Source: VRUE01 sp036276735
GTDB taxonomy: Bacteria > Actinomycetota > Thermoleophilia > Solirubrobacterales > 70-9
Reading direction: 5' to 3'
Assembly: GCA_036276735.1 (NCBI GenBank)
Contig: DASUOH010000013.1
Coordinates: forward strand, 13,191 to 77,190
Length of the DNA stretch: 64,000 nucleotides
The notes under the pieces: generated by a model
What the model saw: only the letters and a program-made list of their open reading frames with translations
The model's database searches: none
Told to the model about the DNA's origin: nothing
Made by a program: the position numbers and the translations under genes
Part shown: positions 33,520 through 42,949 of the stretch, piece by piece
How positions within the stretch are numbered: position 1 is the first letter of the stretch
How the letters are laid out: each line of letters begins with the position of its first letter

Positions 33520-33975
33520 GCTCTCACCGACGGTGGTCCCAAAGCGGACCTTCCTGCCGGTGACGGCCAATGTCGTAGGCGCGGTCGCGACGAAGGACTC
33601 CGGTCACTGTCTTCGACGGCGGGGCGAGGGACGGAGAGACGACCCTGTTCGTCCATACCTTCGTCACGGTCCCCGTCCCGGAAGCGGTCGTCGCAAGAGT
33701 CACGATGGAAAGGCATGCTGACGCCTCCGCTCAGTGACGCGGATTCCGGTGATCGCCGGCGACAGGGCTCCCTGCTCGACTTCAAGATCCGGCTGGGTCG
33801 TCGCTTCCCCCACGACGGTGAGAAGCGCAGCCTGCTGACGGCGCGCTGCCCGGATGGACGCTTCGAAGTCAGTGCCTCGAAGGCGCTGCTCAGAAACGAA
33901 GCGAACCTTCCTGGAGTCCCGGCAGTGACGATCCTGAAGAGGAAAGTCCTCGTCCCCTGCAAACCGGCGGGCTAA
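33520..33975 (+). pseudogene. Decayed tandem copy of the four-cysteine secreted family
   Basis: Pieces of the copy A protein appear in order but in different frames. KRTFLPVTANVVGAV (33541 on) matches KNKYAPITSNIFGTI. The frame then jumps, with about 150 nt of the family sequence missing, to PVTVFDGGARDGET and VHTFVTVPVPEAVV. A stop (TGA near 33733) and RIPVIAG in a second frame follow, then GSLLDFK...ARCPDG...KVLVPCKP to the stop at 33975. Signal peptide is lost. It abuts the last mce gene's stop by 4 bp overlap, so it is a duplicated remnant of copy A. Confidence 0.85.
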
Positions 33976-35540
33976 CCGCCCTGTTCGTAGGTGTGCTGGT
34001 AGATCGTCGGCCCCTCGCTGCCGTAGATCGGCTCGAAGGGCGCCTGCTGGCTGCAGCCGGGGGCAGGGACGGTAGCCGTGCTGTCCTGGTCGGCCATCGT
34101 GTAGTGCTTGAGCAGGCGGAACAGCTCTTCGGCCCGTTCGAGGCGGCTCTCCTCTTCTTTTGCCGGATCCGGATCTCTTTTCGGCTCGACGCGACCCTGG
34201 AAGTCCTCGTCTTTCGGCGTTTCGGGGTCGAGCCGGGCCGTGATCCCCGAGCCGCACTGACGGGTGTCGAAGCTGAGCAGGCCTTGGGGCAGCCTTTTCG
34301 AGGCCAGCGGCTGCGGATATGCATTGTTGCGGTTGTTCGTCAGGCGGCGCTGGAAGACGGCCAACGATTCGGGATTGAACGGTCCCATCGCGCGCAGGAA
34401 CTTGACGCCCCCGACCACCCGGGCGTTCGTCGCCGCCGCGACGTTGCCCATCGCCGCGGTCAGCTCGTTTTTGTAGAGGTCGAGGCCGACGAGCAACGGG
34501 TTGAGGTTGCGCAGGAACGGGTCGATCGCCCGCAGCAGGACCGGGAAGTCGTCGCGGAAGAAGCGCCGTGCCGCCGGGAAACCGGTGTCGGCGCGGCGGA
34601 TGACCGTCGCAAAGCCCTTGAAGAAGCCCTTCGCCTCAGGCGCGAAGCGGGAGAGTGAGACGAGGGTCGGCGACAGCTCTTCCGCCGCCGGCACCAGCTG
34701 GCGCATCAGCGGATCGGTGTTGAGCGCGAATTCGCGCAGCCGGTCGAAGGTGAGGCGCGACTCGTCGAGGAAGGTCGGGAAAGCGCGGAAGAGCGCTTCG
34801 ATGTCGCGGTCGCGCGCCGCAGCGGTCCGGAAGACCGCGTCGGAGCTCTGAATCAGGTCGGCGAGCTGGCCTTCGCGGCCGCGCAGCGCGCGGAAGGTGA
34901 CGGCGCCGTTGCTGAAGAGCTGTCGCAGCGCCAGCCGCTGGGTGTCGAGGACGCGGAAGAGGCGGTCGAACTGCTGGAAGGTCGGTTCGAGTTCGGCCAG
35001 GGCCATCGAGAAGCTCTCTCCCTGCCCCTCGATCGCGATCGCCGCCTGGCGCTGCCATTCCTGGAAGGCGGCGCGGGTGGGCGCGTCGAAGGTGCGGAAG
35101 ATCTCGTCGAGCTGGACCGATTCGGCGATCTGGCCGGAGGGCAGGGTTGCCCCGTCGGGCAGGTCGGGGCTCTCCGAGTCGCCCGGCGTCAGCTCGACGT
35201 AGGTCTCCCCGAGCAGGGTCTTGGTCCGGAGGATCGCCCGCGTGCCGCGTGGGATCGGCCCGTACTCGTTCTCGAGGTAGACGGTCGCCAGCGCGTCTTC
35301 GCCGTTCTCGGCGAGATCGATCCTCTGCACTTTGCCGACCGAGACGCCGGAGATTCGCACGTCGGACTGCTCGGCGAGCTGGGTGGCCTCTCTGAAGGGG
35401 ACCTTGATTTCGTAGGGCTTCGCCTTGAACGGGGTCGGTCCGCCGAAGGTGATCCAGAGGAAGAGCAGGATGCCGAAGCACGACAGCGCGAAGCCGACGA
35501 TTACGAGGAGCTGACCGGTGCTGGGGGCTTGCTTGCTCAT
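33972..35540 (-). CDS. MCE (MlaD-domain) protein 6, last of the operon
   Basis: 522 residues. One N-terminal membrane helix (11-32), MlaD/MCE beta domain at about 40-120 (EIKVPFREATQLAEQSDVRISGVSVGKV region; RTKTLLGETYVELTPG), then a long helical stretch of 120-400 that forms the MCE tube, and a charged C-terminus. It overlaps the previous gene by 4 bp. MCE proteins form periplasmic bridges carrying lipids or sterols. Confidence 0.9.
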   Translation of the reverse strand: MSKQAPSTGQLLVIVGFALSCFGILLFLWITFGGPTPFKAKPYEIKVPFREATQLAEQSDVRISGVSVGKVQRIDLAENGEDALATVYLENEYGPIPRGTRAILRTKTLLGETYVELTPGDSESPDLPDGATLPSGQIAESVQLDEIFRTFDAPTRAAFQEWQRQAAIAIEGQGESFSMALAELEPTFQQFDRLFRVLDTQRLALRQLFSNGAVTFRALRGREGQLADLIQSSDAVFRTAAARDRDIEALFRAFPTFLDESRLTFDRLREFALNTDPLMRQLVPAAEELSPTLVSLSRFAPEAKGFFKGFATVIRRADTGFPAARRFFRDDFPVLLRAIDPFLRNLNPLLVGLDLYKNELTAAMGNVAAATNARVVGGVKFLRAMGPFNPESLAVFQRRLTNNRNNAYPQPLASKRLPQGLLSFDTRQCGSGITARLDPETPKDEDFQGRVEPKRDPDPAKEEESRLERAEELFRLLKHYTMADQDSTATVPAPGCSQQAPFEPIYGSEGPTIYQHTYEQGG

Positions 35541-36970
35541 TCAGCCTCCTGCTGCGGCCCGCAGCCCGGGACTCCCTGTTCTTCGGCTTGTTTGTCTGCC
35601 GCGATGGTCGGCAGATCGGTGGGCCTCGGCAATCTTGCCCCTTCCAGGACCGTTTTCACGTACGGTTTCGTCCCGGCGCTCGAGAGGCCGTAGGCGAGGA
35701 AAGAGCCGTTGCAGGTGATCAGCACCTGGGTGCGCTGGATCGGTCCGGCCGCGTCCTGCAGGTTGAAGCTGGCGTTCGTGTTGTGGCTGAGCCAGGGCAG
35801 GTAGAAGAGGTAGCTCTGGCGCGACCCTTTCGGCTTGAAGGCGAGCTCGTTGAGGAAGCTGTTGAAGCCGCCGAGCGCGTTGCCGAACCCCCTCACCGAG
35901 GTCTCGAGGTCCTCCGCGCCCTGCTTGGTGTGACGCAGCACGGGCAGAATCTGCCGCGTGAAGGGACGGATCTGGTCGCGGATCGGGATCCGGGTCTGGG
36001 CGAAGAGCCGCTTCTGCGCATCGAAGGCCGGCCCGAGCGCCTGCGCCTGCGGGATCAGCTCGATCAGCGCGGGTCGAGCCGCCTCCGAGAAGCGGGTCGA
36101 GCTCGCCAGGCCGGACTGGAGGACCGCCAGGGTCGCCGGGAACTCGACCAGCGATTCCTGGATCGCGGCCTGCTGGTTGGCGAAGTTGCCGAGGACGTCT
36201 TTGGAGGAGGTGACGAAGCGTTCGAGCTGTGAGTCGCGGCGACCCAGCTCGGTGGTCAGCAGTCCGAAGTCGTGGATCACCTGGGCCAGGGCGCGGCGCC
36301 GCCCGGCGACGGCCTGGTTGAGGTCGGCGACGATCCGCGAGAACGATCCGAGCCGACGGAAGGCGCCCGAGAGTTTCATCCCCTGCCCGCCGATGCCCTG
36401 GGCGCCGCCGGCGACCAGCAGCTGCAGGTAGCGACGCGTGTCTTCATCGAGGGCCGAGAGGAACCCCTCGAAGTTGACGTTCGGCTCGGTCCGCGAGAGT
36501 GGGAAGTGATAGCCCTCCTCGACGTGACCGCGAGCCGTGCCGGGGTCGATCTCGACCACCATGTCGTTGAGGTTCGTTTTCGGTCGCAGCAGCAGGGTCG
36601 CGTCTGGATGGATCAGCTCGAGGTACTGCGGCTCGACGTCCATGCCGACCACGGCGTGACCTTCCTCGACGTCGACCGACGACACTTTTCCGATCCGCAC
36701 CCCGGCGATCACCACCGCCTGACCCTGGCCCGGCGTCACCGCCTGGGCGCTGGTGAAGTCGGCGCTGAGCCCGACGAAGTCTTCGCCTACCACCGGTGCC
36801 CAGGCCGGCAGCGACGCTTTCTGCTGGGTGAAGATCCAGAGCGTCATCACGATCGCCACGATCGCGAGGAGGACGATCGCGATCGTGTCGCGGCCGCGGC
36901 CGCGGGTCTGCCGTCCCAGCCAGGCTCTGAAGTGCCGCGCGCGGCTCACCTGTCCGCTGCCGTCGCTCAT
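35537..36970 (-). CDS. MCE (MlaD-domain) protein 5
   Basis: 477 residues from ATG 36970, chosen by its ATGA overlap with the preceding stop; the frame extends further but without support. Membrane helix about 28-48. MCE domain 55-150 (GQGQAVVIAGVRIGKVSSV, LRPKTNLNDMVVEIDPG). Helical region 170-400, then LPWLSHNTNASF and a Cys pair near the C-terminus (LITCNGSF, VPGCGP). Confidence 0.9.
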   Translation of the reverse strand: MSDGSGQVSRARHFRAWLGRQTRGRGRDTIAIVLLAIVAIVMTLWIFTQQKASLPAWAPVVGEDFVGLSADFTSAQAVTPGQGQAVVIAGVRIGKVSSVDVEEGHAVVGMDVEPQYLELIHPDATLLLRPKTNLNDMVVEIDPGTARGHVEEGYHFPLSRTEPNVNFEGFLSALDEDTRRYLQLLVAGGAQGIGGQGMKLSGAFRRLGSFSRIVADLNQAVAGRRRALAQVIHDFGLLTTELGRRDSQLERFVTSSKDVLGNFANQQAAIQESLVEFPATLAVLQSGLASSTRFSEAARPALIELIPQAQALGPAFDAQKRLFAQTRIPIRDQIRPFTRQILPVLRHTKQGAEDLETSVRGFGNALGGFNSFLNELAFKPKGSRQSYLFYLPWLSHNTNASFNLQDAAGPIQRTQVLITCNGSFLAYGLSSAGTKPYVKTVLEGARLPRPTDLPTIAADKQAEEQGVPGCGPQQEAE

Positions 36971-38478
36971 GGTCCTCCCGGGGTCAGGCTCGGCGGCCCT
37001 GGCTGGCCGAGGCCGGCGTTGAGGTCGGGGACGGGGTTGGTGTGGCAACGGACGTCCGGCTTCTTCGGCGGCCTGCCGCCGAGCTGCGGCTGGACACCCG
37101 CGGGCGGCTCGATCGTGAAGCCCCAACCGACTCGGTCGGTGGAGAGGTTGCCTTTCGGGTTGGGGAGGCCGACGAGCTCGTCGCCACCGCCCGGCTGCAC
37201 GCGGGCGTAGAAGCCGTTGCCGTCGAAGTTCTGGCCCCAGCCGGCCAGGTTGACGAGGCCGTAGAGGAACTCCCGGTAGGCCGGCCCGCCGGTCGAGAAG
37301 CGGTCTTCGATCGTCTGCTCGTTGGTGGGCACGAGCACCTGGGTGGTGCAGAGGCTGATCCGGTTGATCTCTGGGATCGTGATCGCTTTGCCGGCCTGCG
37401 CGGCACCCGCCAGGCCAGGCGTCGCCTCGCGCAGCATGCGAGCCACACCGCCGAGCTCACGGTCACTGAGCAACGGGTTGGCCTGGCGCAGCCAGGGTCG
37501 GCCGGCGGCGATCAACCCCGGCAGCTCGGCGACCGCAGGGCGCAGCTCGATCGCGTAGGCACGCAGCGGCGGCAGGGTGCGGTTGAGGCTGACCAGGGAG
37601 GTCCGCGCGGTTCGCAGCGCCGGCGCAAAGCGCTGGAAGGTCGCGGCCAGGTTGGAGGACTGGGCGGCGAGCGCGCCGGTGAAGACGTCGAAGTTGACGA
37701 TCAGCTGCTGCAGGTCCTCCTCACGGGCGGCGAGCGCGCCGAAGGTGCGGCTGGCGCCACCGATGAAGCGCGAGAGGTCACCCGGTTCGGTGCCGAGGAA
37801 GGCATTCGTGACCTGGGCGCTGTAGCGACCGGCGCGGCCGCCGTGGCGGAGCGCGTAGTTGAGGCCCTCGGCGCCGCTCTTGCCCCGTGCGTCCGGCAGC
37901 TGCGTCGCGTCTTCGGCGGCGCTGGGTTTGCGGGTCAGCGATTCGCCATAGCTTTCGAGCAGGCGGCTGAGGTCAGCCCGGACCGGCGACTGCAGCGCGG
38001 TCAGCACCTCGTCGAGCTGGACCGAGATCGAGGTGCGGCTGACCGGGATCGTGCCGCCGCTGTCCATCTCGGCGGCACTGGGGCTGCCGGGGTCGAGGTC
38101 GACGAAGAAGTTGCCCTCGAGGAAGATCCGCGGCCGGATCTGGGCGTAGGCGTCGGCGTGGATCGGTCGGCCCTTCTCTTCCACCGTGAAGGTAACCGTC
38201 GAGGTGCCGCCATCCTGGCTCGTCTCGATCACTTTGCCGACGTCGACGCCGGCGATCCGCACGGGCGAGTTCACAGAGATGTTCGCCGAGTTGGCAAAGG
38301 TGGCGCTCAGTTCGTAGCCGTAGCCGGTGAACGGGACGTGTTTGGTGAAGGCCAGGTAGGGACCGACCGTGAAGATCAGCACGAAGATCAACGCGATGGA
38401 CGCGTTGCTCGGCCGCCAGCCGAACAGGCTGCGCTTGCCGGCGTGCTGCCTGACGTCCCTCTCCGGCAGGCGGCCCAT
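36967..38478 (-). CDS. MCE (MlaD-domain) protein 4
   Basis: 503 residues. Membrane helix 27-45. MCE domain about 55-150 (NSPVRIAGVDVGKV, RPRIFLEGNFFVDLDPG) with the typical hydrophobic tube loop. Long helical region to about 400. C-terminal tail rich in Pro and Gly, with a Cys. Start shares one base with the previous stop (TAATG). The tail ends PPSLTPGGP and could be exposed. Confidence 0.9.
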   Translation of the reverse strand: MGRLPERDVRQHAGKRSLFGWRPSNASIALIFVLIFTVGPYLAFTKHVPFTGYGYELSATFANSANISVNSPVRIAGVDVGKVIETSQDGGTSTVTFTVEEKGRPIHADAYAQIRPRIFLEGNFFVDLDPGSPSAAEMDSGGTIPVSRTSISVQLDEVLTALQSPVRADLSRLLESYGESLTRKPSAAEDATQLPDARGKSGAEGLNYALRHGGRAGRYSAQVTNAFLGTEPGDLSRFIGGASRTFGALAAREEDLQQLIVNFDVFTGALAAQSSNLAATFQRFAPALRTARTSLVSLNRTLPPLRAYAIELRPAVAELPGLIAAGRPWLRQANPLLSDRELGGVARMLREATPGLAGAAQAGKAITIPEINRISLCTTQVLVPTNEQTIEDRFSTGGPAYREFLYGLVNLAGWGQNFDGNGFYARVQPGGGDELVGLPNPKGNLSTDRVGWGFTIEPPAGVQPQLGGRPPKKPDVRCHTNPVPDLNAGLGQPGPPSLTPGGP

Positions 38479-39881
38479 TATTCGCTGCCCCCGGTCGTCG
38501 TGCCGAGCAGGTCGGGAGCGCGGCCGATCACGGTCTCGCCGACCGAGTAGCGCTCGTTGCCGGCTTCACAGACCCCGCCCTGTCCAGGCGCGGCCGTCCG
38601 CGGGTAGGGATTAACGTGAAGGTTGTTTTTCCCTTTGCCGCTGGCCGGGGCCGAGGAGGGCAGCGACTCGGCGTTCGGTCCGTCCGGCGCCTCGAAGCCG
38701 ACCACGTTGAGCCAGTTGCCGACGCCGTTGCTGCCGCTGGCGACGCTGGCGAAGTTGCGGAATGCGAGGGTGAGGTAGTTGCAGCGCGTCTGGGCGGGGG
38801 CGATGAAGCGCATCGCCGGCCCGAGCAGCTTGTTGGTGTCGATCAACAGGTCGAGCCCGTTGAAGACCCCCGGCGCTTCCTGGAAGTCGAGCAAGGCTTC
38901 GGCGGTCGGGGTGATCTGCGCGTTGAAGGCCGGCGAGGCGTTGAGCACCGGAATGCCGGCGCGCAACGCCGAGTTGATCGTCGGCGCCGTGCGCCCGATC
39001 GCGCGTGCGCCCGGCTGCAGCGCCGTGAAGAAGCGGGCGGAGCTGTTGAAGAAGGGGCGGATTTGGGGCAGGTCGGCGGTCACCGCGTCAAGCGTCTCGG
39101 GGCTTTTTTCGATCGTTTCCTGGATGTATGGACGCGAGACCCGCGCAAAAGCGGCGAAGGTGCGGTCGAGCGCGACGAACATGCTCGCCTGCGTCTCGGC
39201 CACCGGCGCGACCGTGGCGGACAAGTCCTCGAGCGCCCGCCAGAAGCCGCCGAATTCGGTGCTCGGCGCGACGATCGTGCGCAGCGGGCCCTGGCTGCTT
39301 TCAGCCAGTTCGCGCAGGGCGCCAAGGGCGTTGTTGATCTGCGGCCCCCGCCCTGCCAGGGTGTTGCCGAAACCGGTCAGGCTGCGCCGGATGTTGTTGC
39401 GCGTCTCCTCGTCGAACATGTTGAAGAACTCGTCGATGTCGACCGGTTCTGGCCGCGCCGCAGAGACCGGGATCGTGTCGCCGGCCTCGAACCCCTCGTC
39501 GGAGGTGCCGGGGACGATCTGCAGGTATTTGAGCCCGAGCGGCGATTTCGGCCGGATCATCATCGTCGAGTCGACCGGGATCGGTTCGGCGCTCTTGTCG
39601 AGGCGGACGTCAAGCTCGGCCACCACCTCGCCGTTCTCGAGCTGAACGGGGTCGACGCCGCGCACGACCCCGACGCGGGCGCCGCCGATCCGCACCTCGT
39701 TGCCTTTGACGATCGCGTCCGCGTTGGGCACCCGGGCGGTCAGGTTGTAGGTCGAGACGAAGGGAAGCCCGTTGTTGGCGTTGTAGGCAAGGAAGACGGC
39801 GACGATGAGAATCAGCACCGTCACCGCCCCGACGATCACCGGGCTGCTCGCCACCCCCTGTATGCCGCTGCGTTGTTTCAT
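38478..39881 (-). CDS. MCE (MlaD-domain) protein 3
   Basis: 467 residues. Membrane helix 15-34. MCE domain 42-140 (GNEVRIGGARVGVV, RPKSPLGLKYLQIVPG). Helical needle region about 150-370, then RCNYLTLAFRN and GNWLNVVGFEAPDG near the C-terminus, where several MCE copies share an aromatic/Cys patch. Overlap of 4 bp with protein 2. Confidence 0.9.
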   Translation of the reverse strand: MKQRSGIQGVASSPVIVGAVTVLILIVAVFLAYNANNGLPFVSTYNLTARVPNADAIVKGNEVRIGGARVGVVRGVDPVQLENGEVVAELDVRLDKSAEPIPVDSTMMIRPKSPLGLKYLQIVPGTSDEGFEAGDTIPVSAARPEPVDIDEFFNMFDEETRNNIRRSLTGFGNTLAGRGPQINNALGALRELAESSQGPLRTIVAPSTEFGGFWRALEDLSATVAPVAETQASMFVALDRTFAAFARVSRPYIQETIEKSPETLDAVTADLPQIRPFFNSSARFFTALQPGARAIGRTAPTINSALRAGIPVLNASPAFNAQITPTAEALLDFQEAPGVFNGLDLLIDTNKLLGPAMRFIAPAQTRCNYLTLAFRNFASVASGSNGVGNWLNVVGFEAPDGPNAESLPSSAPASGKGKNNLHVNPYPRTAAPGQGGVCEAGNERYSVGETVIGRAPDLLGTTTGGSE

Positions 39882-41419
39882 GGCGCCAGGAGGTAGTCGA
39901 GGAGGGCGAGGTTCTCGTTCGTCTCAGCGGCTTCTTCGAGCTCTTCGCCTTCACCGAGCTCGGGGGCCGGGGGTTCGGGGAGGGGCGCGGAAGGGGCGGG
40001 CGGCGCCGGTTCGGGTGCACCGCCTGGGGCGGTCACGCCGCCCTCCTCAGAGGCTTCCCCGCCGCGGTTCTGGAGTTCTTCGATCAATTGGAGGAGACCG
40101 GACGTCGTGGCGCCGGCAGAGGACGCGGTCGGTTCGCCTTCGATGTCGTGGAAGTTGGCGGAGCAGCCACTGGTTTCCGCGAGCACGTAGTCGGTGCAGT
40201 TGCTGAGCGTGATCAACGCCCGGCCGAAGTGCCCGTACTGATCGAATTCGTTGAACGCGGCAGTGGTGTTGTAGATCAGGTCGACGAGGCCGTCCCAGCC
40301 GCCGGTTTTCTGCGTGCTGACGAAGAACTTGGCGAGGTCGGTGGTGGGCTGGGCGCCGCTGCGGGCGACGTTGCGTGCCTTGACGACGACTGGGTCGGCG
40401 GCCCGCAGGATCGGCCCGGCCTCCTCGCCGGTGGCGCCAAGCGAACGCAGGGCGACCGTCGAAGCGGCCGAGAACGGCGCCAGTGCTTCGGTCGCCCTGG
40501 TGAAGGCCGGCGCCGAACGGCCGAAGTCGGTGAAGACCGGAGCGGCCGCGTTCGAGAAGCCTTCGAGGCCCCGCATCGTCTTCCGGAACTCACGTAGGAA
40601 CGCGGGCAGCTTGTTGAACGAGGCTTCGAGATCCGGTCCTCTTTCGGCGCTCGCTTCCGCCGCCGCCCCGGCGTTGGAGAAGAAGCCGGCGACGCTCTGG
40701 CGCTCGCGAGCCAGCGCTGAGAGGATCTGCTCCGAGTCAGCGGAGAGCTGGGCGAGCTCGTTGCGCTGTTCGGAGAGCGTTCCGAGCAACCGGTTGGCGT
40801 CGCGCAGCACCGGGTTGGAGCGCTCGATCGCGGCCGCGAGGTCCTCGCCGCGGCCGGCCAGGCTGGCGCCGAGTTCGTTGAGGATGAGCCGGAAGCGCTG
40901 CGCGTAGGGCAGGCGGTTGATGTTGTTGATCAGGTCCGGGTCGACGGTGGAGCTGTTCTGCTCGAGCGGCAGCAGGTACTGGCCCTCGCCCGGTTGCCCG
41001 TCGGGGATCTCACGCAGCGGCGGCGCCGGGCGCGAACCGGGCGCGCGCGGCAGGGTTGGGCGGCAGTCGATGAACTTCTCGCCGATCAGCGACTGCGGGC
41101 GGATGACGCACGTCGCGTCGCGGCGGAAGTCCCGGAAGCCGGGATCCTCGATCTTCATCACCAGCGCCGCCTTGCCGGGGGCGGCCTGCGGCCTGCCGTC
41201 CTCGAAGGAGGCGATCTCGCCGGGGACCGTGACGTCGACCGCCTCGATCGTGCCGACCGTGGCGCCGGCGACCCTGACTTCCTCCCCCTCGACCAGGAAG
41301 TTGCTGTTGTCGAAGATGGCGCGGACCATGTAGGCGTCGTCGTCCTCCCCGGCGGTGACGAGCAGGACGACCGCTGCGAGGGCGGCGACGAGGATGAGTG
41401 GGATGAGCAGCTTTTTCAT
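39878..41419 (-). CDS. MCE (MlaD-domain) protein 2
   Basis: 513 residues from ATG 41419 (ATGA overlap). Membrane helix 4-24. MCE domain about 30-125 (GEEVRVAGATVGTIEAV, IRPQSLIGEKFIDCRP). Helical region 165-370, then DLIYNTTAAFNEFDQYGHF and LSNCTDYVL. The C-terminal 90 residues are Pro/Glu-rich low complexity. Confidence 0.9.
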   Translation of the reverse strand: MKKLLIPLILVAALAAVVLLVTAGEDDDAYMVRAIFDNSNFLVEGEEVRVAGATVGTIEAVDVTVPGEIASFEDGRPQAAPGKAALVMKIEDPGFRDFRRDATCVIRPQSLIGEKFIDCRPTLPRAPGSRPAPPLREIPDGQPGEGQYLLPLEQNSSTVDPDLINNINRLPYAQRFRLILNELGASLAGRGEDLAAAIERSNPVLRDANRLLGTLSEQRNELAQLSADSEQILSALARERQSVAGFFSNAGAAAEASAERGPDLEASFNKLPAFLREFRKTMRGLEGFSNAAAPVFTDFGRSAPAFTRATEALAPFSAASTVALRSLGATGEEAGPILRAADPVVVKARNVARSGAQPTTDLAKFFVSTQKTGGWDGLVDLIYNTTAAFNEFDQYGHFGRALITLSNCTDYVLAETSGCSANFHDIEGEPTASSAGATTSGLLQLIEELQNRGGEASEEGGVTAPGGAPEPAPPAPSAPLPEPPAPELGEGEELEEAAETNENLALLDYLLAP

Positions 41420-42819
41420 GGCCCTGGCGGCACGTCGGTCCGGTCGCATTCGGTCGGGGACACGTCGGCACCCTCGTGCGGCGGCTCGGTGAACGGGTTG
41501 GAGCCATCCGGGGCGGGCTGAGTAGCGCCGCCGGGACAGCGTCGCTTGACCTCGGTGGCGCCCTGGTAAGCGTCGTACTGTTCGCTCGGCGCAATCGGGT
41601 CCAGCTCGCCGCTTTCCTCGTCGTAGTCGAAGATGTTCATCATCAACGAGGCGCGGGCGTAGTGGCCATTGCCGTCGTAGTAGCCGGTCAGCTGTCCCAG
41701 CTTGCCGAAGCCGGCGAAGATGTCCGGCGTGTAGGCCCGGATGAAGTTGAGGTTCGGTTGGAAGTCCGCGATCGCCTGTTCGGCGTGCGGGAAGCTGCGC
41801 GAGGCGCGCTGTTGGACACCCGGCAGGGTCGCCAGCAGCTCGGCGGTGTCATTGGCGAAGCCGGGCCGCCGCATCGTCAGCCGCAGGTCGCGGAAGACCG
41901 GCACCGCCTTCGCCAGGAAGGGCCGTAGCTCGCGCAGGAAGGGGGCGAGATCTTTCGTCGCCGGCTTCGCCGTTTCGACCAGGGGATCGAGGTCGTCGAG
42001 AGCGGCACGGAGGTTGACGAAGGTGGTGTTGCTCTGGCGGAAGACGGGCGGCAGCAGGCGCAGCGTCTGGCTGAAGCGTTCGTTCTGGGTCGCGATCGCG
42101 TTGAAGGCGGTGTTGGCGTTGGCGAAGGCGCTGGAGAGGCTTTCGCCGCGCGCCGCGATCGCCGTCGTCAGCTTGCCGGAGCTGACGACGAAGCGCTCGA
42201 GCAGCCGCTGATCGGCGGTCAGCTCACCGATGAAGGCGCTGGTGCGGTTGAGGGCCGGCCCGAAGTATTTGTAGGTCTCGTTGGCCTCGGGGCCGCGGTC
42301 CGCGTAGATCGCCGCGTTGCCCCGGAAGAACTCGCCGAGCCCCCGCCGCACCGAGCGGGGGAACGTGTTGAGGAACTGGTCGAGGTCGACCGGCGTCGTC
42401 GTCTGGTCGAGGCCGATCACCGCGCCGTCCTCGAGCTCCGCGTTGCTGTTCGGCCCCGGGCTGATCGAGACGTAGTGGTTGGCGACGCCGGCCAGCGAGG
42501 TGGCGCGGGAGGTTGCGGTCGAGCCCTCGTGCAGCTGCTGGTCGACGCTGATCTCGACCCGGGCGAGGTTGTCGTCGGTCAGCTCGATGCTGTCGACCGA
42601 GCCGACCGGCTGACCGCCGATCAAGACCTGGTTGTCGGGGACGAGCTGCGCGGCGTTCTGGAAGATCAGCGAGTACTTGTGGCTGCCGTTGCCGCTGAGC
42701 AGGACAAAAGCGAGCGCCAGCACGACAATTGCGAGGGCCGCGAGGGCCGCCGCGCGGGCAGGGGTAACCCCCCGGCCGGAGCTCGGAATTTTCTCCTCGC
42801 CTAACGGTTTGGCAGCCAC
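41416..42819 (-). CDS. MCE (MlaD-domain) protein 1, first of the operon
   Basis: 467 residues, GTG start. Membrane helix 22-42. MCE domain about 48-135 (VPDNQVLIGGQPVGSVDSI, ATSLAGVANHYVSISPG). Helical region 150-360, then GYYDGNGHYARASL and a C-terminal Cys pair. In known mce operons two YrbE permease genes precede this gene; here the gene 130 bp upstream encodes an MmpL/RND transporter instead. Confidence 0.9.
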   Translation of the reverse strand: MAAKPLGEEKIPSSGRGVTPARAAALAALAIVVLALAFVLLSGNGSHKYSLIFQNAAQLVPDNQVLIGGQPVGSVDSIELTDDNLARVEISVDQQLHEGSTATSRATSLAGVANHYVSISPGPNSNAELEDGAVIGLDQTTTPVDLDQFLNTFPRSVRRGLGEFFRGNAAIYADRGPEANETYKYFGPALNRTSAFIGELTADQRLLERFVVSSGKLTTAIAARGESLSSAFANANTAFNAIATQNERFSQTLRLLPPVFRQSNTTFVNLRAALDDLDPLVETAKPATKDLAPFLRELRPFLAKAVPVFRDLRLTMRRPGFANDTAELLATLPGVQQRASRSFPHAEQAIADFQPNLNFIRAYTPDIFAGFGKLGQLTGYYDGNGHYARASLMMNIFDYDEESGELDPIAPSEQYDAYQGATEVKRRCPGGATQPAPDGSNPFTEPPHEGADVSPTECDRTDVPPGP

Positions 42820-42949
42820 GTGCTTTTTGCCTGCTGCTCCCTGCCTCCGAACTCAACGGAGCAGCGACCTCGAATCGTATCCGAGCGCCCAGTTGCCCCG
42901 CGTTTGCCTGCGCTTCCCTTAATGCCAAGTCAACGCCGGACCCGTGCGC

